A stretch of DNA of 7,066 nucleotides from contig CAJGCS010000053.1 in NCBI GenBank assembly GCA_904501965.1, positions 1-7,066 of the forward strand. Direction: 5' to 3'. How positions within the stretch are numbered: position 1 is the first letter of the stretch; every line of letters begins with the position of its first letter. This document shows, piece after piece, positions 1 to 5,292 of the stretch. Under the pieces are notes generated by a model. The model had not been told where the DNA came from. It did not search any database and saw only the letters and a program-made list of their open reading frames with translations. The position numbers were made by a program, and so were the translations under genes. Source of the stretch: an uncultured Bacilli bacterium (GTDB lineage: Bacteria; Bacillota_I; Bacilli_A; ML615J-28; CAG-313).

Positions 1-90
1 GCCACTAGATCCGAAGATCTCGTTCGACTTGCATGTATTAGGCATGCCGCCAGCGTTAATCCTGAGCCAGGATCAAACTCTCAAAAAAGT
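1..90 (-). rRNA. 16S ribosomal RNA, 5' end (partial)
   Basis: Read on the minus strand, this stretch contains the near-universal 16S start AGAGTTTGATCCTGGCTCAG (complement of 62-81). The conserved block with GCTGGCGGCATGCCTAATAC and CATGCAAGTCGAACG follows, then helix 6. Helix 6 is short here: a 5-bp stem AGATC/GATCT (7-11 with 16-20) closed by a UUCG tetraloop. The gene runs off the left edge, so only about 90 of roughly 1,500 nt are present. The mature 5' end is placed about 8-9 nt upstream of AGAGTTTGAT by analogy with other bacteria and is uncertain by a few bases. The GGATTAACGC variant and short helix 6 suggest a Mollicutes-like or Erysipelotrichia-like lineage, but this is recollection rather than a computed placement. 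Confidence 0.97.
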
Positions 91-120
91 TTAATTATAT
101 CCTGCTCCACCTGTTATGTT

Positions 121-135
121 CAGTTTTCAAAGATC
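121..135 (-). promoter_or_regulatory. boxA-like antitermination element of the rRNA leader
   Basis: The minus strand reads GATCTTTGAAAACTG about 30 nt upstream of the 16S start. This resembles the CTTTGAAAACT element conserved in Bacillus rRNA leaders and the boxA core TGCTCTTTAACA of E. coli, the NusB/NusE loading site used for rRNA antitermination. The position and orientation fit this role. The assignment rests on motif similarity only. Confidence 0.6.
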
Positions 136-160
136 TAATTTCTAATCATATTTCAGATTG

Positions 161-196
161 CCTAAATAGTATATCAAATTTTTTATAACTTGTCAT
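161..196 (-). promoter_or_regulatory. rRNA promoter P2 (sigma-A type)
   Basis: On the minus strand there is a -35 box ATGACA (191-196), a 17-bp spacer and a -10 box TATACT (168-173). Each box matches consensus at 5 of 6 positions and the spacing is ideal. Transcription probably starts at the GG at 161-162, 6-7 nt past the -10. It sits about 70 nt from the 16S start, as expected for the promoter-proximal member of a tandem rrn pair. Confidence 0.8.
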
Positions 197-261
197 ATAA
201 TATGCTCAAGAAAATTATTTAATATAATATTTATTGGTTTTTTAGATGCTTCCTAAGCAAC

Positions 262-297
262 CTTATATATTATACTAAATTTCTTGTTTTTTGTCTA
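262..297 (-). promoter_or_regulatory. rRNA promoter P1 (sigma-A type)
   Basis: On the minus strand there is a -35 box TAGACA (292-297, 5/6), a 17-bp spacer and a perfect -10 box TATAAT (269-274). The probable start is the GG at 261-262. The DNA just upstream of the -35 (298-324) is almost pure A/T, as in an UP element. The -10 is 101 bp from that of P2, giving a tandem P1-P2 arrangement like Bacillus rrn operons. Starting with G would allow GTP-sensing control of the Bacillus kind, which is an inference. Confidence 0.85.
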
Positions 298-321
298 AAC
301 AAATGCTCATTAAATATAAAT

Positions 322-359
322 ATTTTAAAAAAGTAGACAAGCTTATGCTTGTCTACTTT
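322..359 (-). terminator. intrinsic terminator of the sugar-kinase operon
   Basis: There is a perfect 13-bp stem (330-342 with 347-359) with a 4-nt loop (343-346), followed on the minus strand by a U-rich run (332-321). The 5' arm encodes the last codons of the kinase gene, and its TAA stop (343-345) lies in the loop. It ends the operon just before the rRNA P1 promoter region and so should insulate the two transcription units. Confidence 0.92.
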
Positions 360-1335
360 GATATTCTTGGATAGATTTTTTAATTTTTTCTTTTTGATCT
401 TGTGTAGGTTGAGTTTTATTAGCAAGTTCCATAGCCCAATATATTGCGCCAAGAACTGGAGGTTCTTTCAATACAATATATTCGCACTTACGATTTGTAA
501 GTTCATTTACTTTTTCCATAAAAGATATAACCATAACTTTATTGGTCATATTAGCCCAAACAGATCCTGCCAAAATTACATAAGTAGGTCCATTTAATTC
601 AACTTGAACAATAGATCCAGCAACTGATTTTGCCATATTGCATCCAACAGTTCTTAACACATCCATTGAAACAACGTCATATTCATTCGCTCTTTTAAAC
701 AATGCTTTTATCAAATAAGTTGAATCAACACGTTTTGTAATAATAGCACTTGGAAGTTCTTCTTTAGAAGTTATTCCATACATTGCGAAAACATCTTCTA
801 CTAGTGTTGTATTAGGGCCAAATCTAAATAGTGAATCAAACGCAACTCTAACAACAGTTCTAGCAAGATATGAGCCTCCACCTTCATCACCAGCAACATA
901 TCCAATACCGCCAACTTGTTTCCATTCATTTTTTTCATTAATACAAACACTAACAGTACCTGTTCCATTTATTGAACATGCACCTGTACCATTTGGAGAT
1001 GCAGCTTTAATTCCTAAGAATCCATCATTAACAGCTTGGCAGTTTTTTAACCCAATTCGCTCTATAATTTCATCAATTCGATCTTTTTGATATTGGCAAT
1101 CTATTCCAGCAAGTCCCATTGCTGATGCTTCAACATCATCGACTGTAAGTCCATTTCTAGAAAGAAGTTCAGTAATTTTTTCATTCATTACACGGTAAGC
1201 ACCTTCAAAACCATCTTTAAGGCCTTCATGGCTACAAGTACCACTTCTTATTCCATCAATAAACTCGCCTTCTATATTATATAATAAATAATCTGTTTTA
1301 GTGTTACCACCATCAACGCCTAAAATGTACTTCAT
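343..1335 (-). CDS. BadF/BadG-type sugar kinase (N-acetylglucosamine kinase-like)
   Basis: This 330-aa cytoplasmic protein has the ASKHA kinase fold. The phosphate-1 loop DGGNTKTD is at residues 8-15. VNDG with the probable catalytic Asp104 follows, then phosphate-2 SINGTGT (121-127), the family-typical GDEGGGSYLA (149-158) and the adenosine loop VILAGS (253-258). The length is normal for the BadF/BadG/BcrA/BcrD ATPase family, whose members include eukaryotic-type GlcNAc kinases. A sugar kinase fits better than an acyl-CoA reductase activator, because I see no Fe-S cysteine motif and the neighbour is a glycosidase. The ATG shares its A with the TAA of the GH4 gene (TAATG) and has an AAGGAG site (1341-1346) 5 nt away, so the two are probably translationally coupled. 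The likely substrate is a hexose or amino sugar released by the GH4 enzyme, or the disaccharide before cleavage. Specificity cannot be read from the sequence. Confidence 0.85.
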   Translation of the reverse strand: MKYILGVDGGNTKTDYLLYNIEGEFIDGIRSGTCSHEGLKDGFEGAYRVMNEKITELLSRNGLTVDDVEASAMGLAGIDCQYQKDRIDEIIERIGLKNCQAVNDGFLGIKAASPNGTGACSINGTGTVSVCINEKNEWKQVGGIGYVAGDEGGGSYLARTVVRVAFDSLFRFGPNTTLVEDVFAMYGITSKEELPSAIITKRVDSTYLIKALFKRANEYDVVSMDVLRTVGCNMAKSVAGSIVQVELNGPTYVILAGSVWANMTNKVMVISFMEKVNELTNRKCEYIVLKEPPVLGAIYWAMELANKTQPTQDQKEKIKKSIQEYQSRQA

Positions 1336-2615
1336 TAGTTCTCCTTGTTAAATTGTGGTAAATAAGCTTTATGAGCTTCAAGCATTTCATCAAAGCATTT
1401 TTCAGCTGTTGCTAAATCACCAACAAGTGGGTTCATAACAAGTGCACGCATAGCTTCTTCTTTAGAACCATAAATAGCAGCTTTAACAGCATGCTTTTCA
1501 TATGCTTTAAGTTGTTTAATATATTCTTTAATATGATCGTTATTAATATCACGACAAGGAATTGGTTTAGGTCCATCTTTACCAATATATGCACAAACTT
1601 CTACAGCATCATTATCATCTAAGAAATCTAAAGCACCTTTATTTAATGTATTAACAACTTGAATATCATTAGTATCATTCCAAATAGAATTAACTAAGTT
1701 AATTGCAACTTCAGAATAACGTGCTCCACCACGTTTTGATAATTGTTCAGGTTTAACGTGAAGTTCTGCATCTTGATATATAGCTAATAATTCTTCTTCG
1801 ATTTTCATACAAGTTTCGCCACGAGTGCGTTCTGCTTTTTTAAGTTTTTCAAGTTTAGAATCTTTAAAGTAGTAATATTCTAAATAGCATGTAGGAATAG
1901 CACCAATTGCAGCTACTTGTTCTTTAGTAAATCCGCTTGCAGGAATATTTTTCATTGCAGGTCCACTTACGCCTTCTTCTAAAGCTTTTTGTAAGTAGTC
2001 AACACCATTATCAACAATTTTAGTAATATATGCGAAATGATTTAATCCGATGTATTCAACATACGCTTCTGGTAAATTCATATTTCTTCTAATACTATCC
2101 ACAGTATTAATAGGAACATTACATAAACCAACCATTTTAACATTAGTATAATTTAATAAAGCTTCTGTTAAAATACCAGATGGGTTAGAGAAGTTAATTA
2201 ACCATGCATTAGGACAATGTTTTTCCATTAACTTAACGATGTTCATCATTACAGGAATTGTTCTTAAACCTTTGAACATACCACCGATACCACAAGTTTC
2301 TTGTCCGATTAAGTTATATTTAAGTGGAATCTTTTCATCAAGTACACGTGCAGGAAGTTTACCAACACGAATTTGTGCTAAAACGAAATCAGCACCTTCT
2401 AAAGCTTCTTCATAGCTCATTGTAAGAACTGTTTTACATGGAAGACCAGCTGCGCTTACCATTCTTTGACATAAGCTACCAACAATGTTTAGTTTTCTTT
2501 CATCAATATCCATGAAATAAAGTTCAGTTACAGGTAAAGTATCCCTTTTATTAATGATACCTTCAACAAGTTCAGGAGTATATGTGCTACCAGCACCAAT
2601 AATACAAATTTTCAT
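1335..2615 (-). CDS. GH4 family 6-phospho-beta-glucosidase-like enzyme
   Basis: The 426-aa protein belongs to glycoside hydrolase family 4, which cleaves phosphorylated glycosides by an unusual NAD+- and Mn2+-dependent oxidation-elimination route. The Rossmann loop GAGSTYTPEL is at residues 7-16. Also visible are QETCGIGG (105-112), NPSG (144-147), CNVP with the metal-binding Cys165, and GLNHF with the metal-binding His193. A Tyr-rich stretch YLEYYYF (244-250) is where I would look for the catalytic base, and RGGARYSEVAI (295-305) is a conserved block. CNVP and the GGARYS-type block point to the CelF/LicH 6-phospho-beta-glucosidase branch rather than alpha-galactosidase or GlvA. Diacetylchitobiose-6-phosphate is a possible alternative substrate (compare E. 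coli ChbF). The ATG has a GAGGTG site overlapping the metK stop. No PTS gene is in view, so how the substrate gets phosphorylated is open. Confidence 0.9.
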   Translation of the reverse strand: MKICIIGAGSTYTPELVEGIINKRDTLPVTELYFMDIDERKLNIVGSLCQRMVSAAGLPCKTVLTMSYEEALEGADFVLAQIRVGKLPARVLDEKIPLKYNLIGQETCGIGGMFKGLRTIPVMMNIVKLMEKHCPNAWLINFSNPSGILTEALLNYTNVKMVGLCNVPINTVDSIRRNMNLPEAYVEYIGLNHFAYITKIVDNGVDYLQKALEEGVSGPAMKNIPASGFTKEQVAAIGAIPTCYLEYYYFKDSKLEKLKKAERTRGETCMKIEEELLAIYQDAELHVKPEQLSKRGGARYSEVAINLVNSIWNDTNDIQVVNTLNKGALDFLDDNDAVEVCAYIGKDGPKPIPCRDINNDHIKEYIKQLKAYEKHAVKAAIYGSKEEAMRALVMNPLVGDLATAEKCFDEMLEAHKAYLPQFNKEN

Positions 2616-2620
2616 ACAAA

Positions 2621-2627
2621 CACCTCT
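2621..2627 (-). promoter_or_regulatory. RBS of the GH4 gene overlapping the metK stop
   Basis: AGAGGTG lies 5 nt ahead of the GH4 ATG. Its first two bases are the AG of the metK TAG stop, so terminating metK ribosomes sit on this site. The 10-bp gap leaves no room for a separate promoter. Confidence 0.75.
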
Positions 2628-3765
2628 ATAATTCTTTCTTTAATTCTTCTACTTTATCAAGTTCTTCCCAAGGAAGACCATTTCTTCCAAAATGACCATA
2701 ATTTGATGTTTTTCTGTAAATAGGTCTTCTTAAATCAAGCATTTCAATAATACCTTTTGGAGTTAAATCAAAATGTTTGTTAATAATTTCAATCAATTCA
2801 GTTTCTGTATATTTTGATGTTCCAAACGTTTCCACACAAATTGAAATCGGTTTAGACACACCAATTGCATAGGCAATTTGAATTTGCATCTTGCTTGCAA
2901 ATCCAGCAGCTACCATATTTTTAGCAACGTAACGAAGAGCATAACTTGCACTTCTATCTACTTTTGTAGGGTCTTTTCCGCTAAATGCACCGCCGCCATG
3001 AGGAGCATATCCACCATATGTGTCAACAATAATTTTTCTACCAGTCAAGCCAGAGTCTCCTTTTGGCCCACCCACAACAAATCTACCAGTTGGATTAACA
3101 TAGATTTTAGTATTTTCATCTAGTAAATCAGCAGGTACAACAGGTTTAATAACTTCATTTACAATCACTTCACGAAGCCATTCTTGAGAAACACTTTCCG
3201 CGTGTTGAGTAGAAACAACAATAGAATCAACTCTAACAACATTATTATTTTCATCATATTCAACAGATACTTGTGTTTTGCCATCAGGACGAAGTTCTTG
3301 TAAATACTTCTCTTTTCTAATACATGTTAATTTATACGCAAGTTTATGCGCAAGAGAAATAGGCATAGGCATATATTCTTCAGTTTCGCAACATGCATAT
3401 CCAAACATCATACCTTGGTCACCAGCGCCTTCACAATCACCAACACCCATTGCGATATCAGGCGATTGTTCATCAAGTGTTACAAGTACAGCAATATTTT
3501 CAGCATCAAATCCCATTTTACCGCGGTTATAGCCAATATCATTAACTACTTCTCTTACTACTCTTCTAACATCAGTATATCCTTTTGTAGTAACTTCACC
3601 CATTACTAATACAAGTCCAGTTGTTGCACACACTTCACAAGCAACCTTTGCTGTTGGGTCTTGTGATAAAACATCATCAAGCACTGCATCAGCTATTTGG
3701 TCACAGATTTTATCGGGATGTCCTTCAGTAACTGATTCTGATGTAAAAATTCTTCTTTCACTCAT
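2626..3765 (-). CDS. metK: S-adenosylmethionine synthetase
   Basis: This 379-aa cytosolic enzyme makes S-adenosylmethionine from methionine and ATP, releasing phosphate and diphosphate. It is the universal methyl donor for RNA, DNA and metabolite methylation. The signature motifs are intact: GHPDK (15-19), GAGDQG (113-118) and the glycine-rich P-loop-like GGGAFSGKDPTKVDRS (257-272), with the expected C-terminal RRPIYRKTSNYGHFG region. The length is slightly under the usual 384-396. The ATG overlaps the TAA of the pseudouridine synthase gene as TAATG and is preceded by a perfect AAGGAGG site. I see no S-box or other SAM-riboswitch-sized leader, because the gene directly follows another CDS and the operon leader is only about a dozen nucleotides. 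Its place between an RNA-modification gene and sugar genes is unusual. Confidence 0.98.
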   Translation of the reverse strand: MSERRIFTSESVTEGHPDKICDQIADAVLDDVLSQDPTAKVACEVCATTGLVLVMGEVTTKGYTDVRRVVREVVNDIGYNRGKMGFDAENIAVLVTLDEQSPDIAMGVGDCEGAGDQGMMFGYACCETEEYMPMPISLAHKLAYKLTCIRKEKYLQELRPDGKTQVSVEYDENNNVVRVDSIVVSTQHAESVSQEWLREVIVNEVIKPVVPADLLDENTKIYVNPTGRFVVGGPKGDSGLTGRKIIVDTYGGYAPHGGGAFSGKDPTKVDRSASYALRYVAKNMVAAGFASKMQIQIAYAIGVSKPISICVETFGTSKYTETELIEIINKHFDLTPKGIIEMLDLRRPIYRKTSNYGHFGRNGLPWEELDKVEELKKEL

Positions 3766-4415
3766 TATAAAGCCTCCTTATACCAATTCGGTTTTTCTAC
3801 AAATGTTAATCTTTCTTTAGTTACAGGATGATTAAAACTTAAACTATAAGCGTGCAACATAAAGTCTTCCTTAAAACTAGATCCATAAAGTGTATCACCT
3901 TTTAATGGATGACCAATGTTAGAAAATTGCACACGTATTTGGTGATGTCTACCTGTAATTAATAAAACATCCACCAAACTTTCATTTTTGCCCACAATTT
4001 GGGCCTCATATTCGAGTTTAGCAAGCTTTCCTTTTGTTTTATCATTTGTTACAAAAGATTTAACTAACTTTTCGTCTTTGTATAAATAATTTTCAAGATT
4101 TCCTTTTTTATTTAATAAACCTTCAACAATACAATAATATCTTTTTTCAAATTCATTATTTTTAATTTGTTCATTTAGTCTACTTGCAGCTTTAGATGTT
4201 TTAGCAAAAACCATTATACCGCTTGTCATTCTATCAAGTCTATGAACAAGGCCTAAATAAACATTACCAGGTTTATTATATTTTTCTTTTATATATTGTT
4301 TAATAAGTGTTAACATATCAACATCTTTAGTATAATCTGCTTGAGATAAGATATTGACAGGTTTTATTGCAACAATAATATGATTATCTTCAAATAAAAT
4401 CTTTAAATTATCCAC
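3765..4415 (-). CDS. RluA-family pseudouridine synthase
   Basis: This 216-aa protein isomerises uridine to pseudouridine in rRNA or tRNA. The catalytic HRLD motif followed by MTSG is at residues 58-65 (Asp61 is the nucleophile). GRHHQIRVQ (155-163) and LHAYSLSF (187-194) complete the RluA/RluD catalytic domain. There is no N-terminal S4 domain, so it is a minimal single-domain member; the target uridine is not predictable. The longest open frame reaches a GTG at 4460, but I choose the GTG at 4415. An AAGGTG site (4422-4427) lies 6 nt ahead, homology begins just after it (DNLKILFEDNHIIVAIKP), and the intervening DNA is a TATAAT promoter that would otherwise be coding. It is the first gene of the operon and its stop overlaps the metK start. 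Confidence 0.88.
   Translation of the reverse strand: MDNLKILFEDNHIIVAIKPVNILSQADYTKDVDMLTLIKQYIKEKYNKPGNVYLGLVHRLDRMTSGIMVFAKTSKAASRLNEQIKNNEFEKRYYCIVEGLLNKKGNLENYLYKDEKLVKSFVTNDKTKGKLAKLEYEAQIVGKNESLVDVLLITGRHHQIRVQFSNIGHPLKGDTLYGSSFKEDFMLHAYSLSFNHPVTKERLTFVEKPNWYKEAL
3773..3779 (-). promoter_or_regulatory. strong RBS of metK inside the upstream gene
   Basis: AAGGAGG is a perfect anti-16S match, 7 nt ahead of the metK ATG and within the last codons of the pseudouridine synthase gene. Together with the TAATG junction it indicates translational coupling with strong independent loading. It fixes the metK start. Confidence 0.85.
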
Positions 4416-4424
4416 AAAGTTCAC

Positions 4425-4462
4425 CTTGTATATTATACCACATAAAGTATTTTTTCGCACAA
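4425..4462 (-). promoter_or_regulatory. extended -10 promoter of the rluA-metK-GH4-kinase operon
   Basis: The minus strand carries TGGTATAAT: a perfect -10 TATAAT (4432-4437) with the extended TGn (4438-4440). The best -35 is a weak TTGTGC (4457-4462) at 19 bp, so the extended -10 probably carries recognition. The start should fall at about 4425-4427, directly on the AAGGTG ribosome site, giving a leader of only about 10-14 nt. Confidence 0.75.
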
Positions 4463-4545
4463 TTTTAAGAAATAATATTTTAGTTTTATTAAAATGATAT
4501 CAATTTTGATAAAAGTTAACACATAATTATTTCCTATCAAATTGC

Positions 4546-4574
4546 TTGAACTTAAAAAATTTTTATGTTATACT
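4546..4574 (+). promoter_or_regulatory. sigma-A promoter of the HTH/tail protein gene
   Basis: There is a -35 box TTGAAC (4546-4551), a 17-bp spacer and a -10 box TATACT (4569-4574), with an extended TG at 4566-4567. Transcription should begin near 4581, giving a leader of about 40 nt. The gene's GGAGG (4611-4615) is only 4 nt from the ATG, slightly closer than typical. The interval 4463-4545 between the divergent promoters holds nothing else I can support beyond AT-rich DNA. Confidence 0.75.
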
Positions 4575-4619
4575 TAAAAAGTATTAGGTATCAAAATAGA
4601 TATTTTCTATGGAGGTTTT

Positions 4620-5228
4620 ATGAAAGAAATAGATTTAAAGTTAACATCGGAAGAGTTAGCAGTCTTAACACCAGAAGAAATTGAAAGACTTCGTAAAGTT
4701 GAATATCGCAAGCGAATGAAAAAACTTTCTAAAGAAGAAAGAAAAAAATTCAGAACTATTGAAAAACTATTAAATGGAGAAATTAACGGAACTGAAGCAG
4801 CAAAGAAATTAAAACTATCAACTCGTCAAGTAAGAAATTTAAAACGTCAAGTTAATGAAGAAGGTTTTGATGGGGTTATTCATAAGAATAAACAATATAA
4901 ACCATACAACACTTATGATACTGAAATTTCAACATTTGTATGTAAACTATATAGAAGAGAATACCGTGGAACAAACTTCAGTGAATTCGCAAGAATCGTT
5001 CAAGAACAATATAATGTTGAAGCTTCTCGTAGTACAATTTATAATTTTTTAAGACGCGGACATATTCGTTCTCCTCAAAGAAAAACTAAAAAACGTGTAG
5101 TAAAAGTAGTTGAAGCTCAAGTTGAAGCTACTCCAAAAAAGACTACTAAGGGTACAACAACTAAAAAAACTACAGCTGCTAAAAAAGCTACAACAAAAAA
5201 GACAACTACAAAAAAATCAGAAAAATAA
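4620..5228 (+). CDS. Transposase-type double HTH protein with Lys/Thr-rich basic tail
   Basis: No named family is recognised with certainty for this 202-aa protein. Residues 1-42 are charged and helical. Residues 43-81 form a helix-turn-helix (NGTEAAKKLKLSTRQVRNLK) followed by GFDGVIHKNK. Residues 98-151 form a second winged-HTH-like unit containing YRREYRG and SRSTIYNFLRRGHI. This order strongly resembles the DNA-binding N-terminus of ISNCY-type transposases, but the rve/DDE catalytic domain is absent. From about 153 it becomes a disordered basic tail. The last 32 residues contain 12 Lys and 13 Thr plus a few Ala, like histone H1 or bacterial H1-like tails. No signal peptide or membrane segment is seen. 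It has its own promoter and terminator, so it is a single-gene unit. I infer a domesticated transposase domain acting as a regulator or nucleoid-associated protein; the role is unproven. Confidence 0.85.
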   Translation: MKEIDLKLTSEELAVLTPEEIERLRKVEYRKRMKKLSKEERKKFRTIEKLLNGEINGTEAAKKLKLSTRQVRNLKRQVNEEGFDGVIHKNKQYKPYNTYDTEISTFVCKLYRREYRGTNFSEFARIVQEQYNVEASRSTIYNFLRRGHIRSPQRKTKKRVVKVVEAQVEATPKKTTKGTTTKKTTAAKKATTKKTTTKKSEK

Positions 5229-5233
5229 TTAAT

Positions 5234-5279
5234 TAGCTCTAAATAGTTCTACTTTTGAACATTTAGAGTTATATTTTTA
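5234..5279 (+). terminator. intrinsic terminator after the HTH/tail gene
   Basis: CTCTAAAT (5237-5244) and GTTC (5246-5249) pair with GAAC (5257-5260) and ATTTAGAG (5261-5268). This makes a 12-bp stem with one bulged A (5245), a 7-nt loop and a T-tract at 5274-5278. The T-tract ends two bases before the ispG Shine-Dalgarno site, so the hairpin could also affect ispG expression. Confidence 0.8.
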
Positions 5280-5280
5280 T

Positions 5281-5285
5281 AGGTG
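5281..5285 (+). promoter_or_regulatory. RBS of ispG
   Basis: AGGTG lies 7 nt before the ATG at 5293 and favours it over the second ATG at 5302 (MKKVISVG). No convincing -35/-10 pair for ispG is visible in the 64-bp gap. Confidence 0.65.
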
Positions 5286-5292
5286 ATTAAAT

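Larger units (their letters stand above)
91..262 (-). promoter_or_regulatory. 16S rRNA operon leader region
   Basis: This is the transcribed leader between the P1 start (about 262) and mature 16S. It holds the internal promoter P2 and a boxA-like element. Near the start of the P1 transcript is a small hairpin (TGCTT-AGG-AAGCA, complement of 248-260). No ORF of credible size or composition is present between 91 and 342, so this stretch of about 250 bp is rRNA control DNA only. The pre-16S processing stem cannot be judged because its 3' partner lies beyond the window. Confidence 0.7.

Noticed and set aside
270..597. Small ORFs on both strands over the rRNA promoters and the 3' end of the kinase gene
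   Set aside because: They overlap promoters, the terminator or the kinase CDS, have low-complexity translations and lack an RBS.
2878..3609. Plus-strand ORFs within metK
   Set aside because: They are antisense shadows of a highly conserved gene, with no RBS or protein-like composition.
4415..4460. N-terminal extension of the pseudouridine synthase (RKNTLCGIIYKVNF)
   Set aside because: It contains a perfect extended -10 promoter, does not look like family sequence, and a better-placed RBS precedes the GTG at 4415.
4855..5052. 65-codon ORF in another frame of the HTH gene
   Set aside because: It is fully inside a well-supported CDS and has no supporting start signal or recognisable sequence.
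4461..5292. Intact insertion sequence around the HTH gene
   Set aside because: There is no DDE/rve catalytic domain, no terminal inverted repeats and no target-site duplication; the gene has ordinary promoter and terminator signals.
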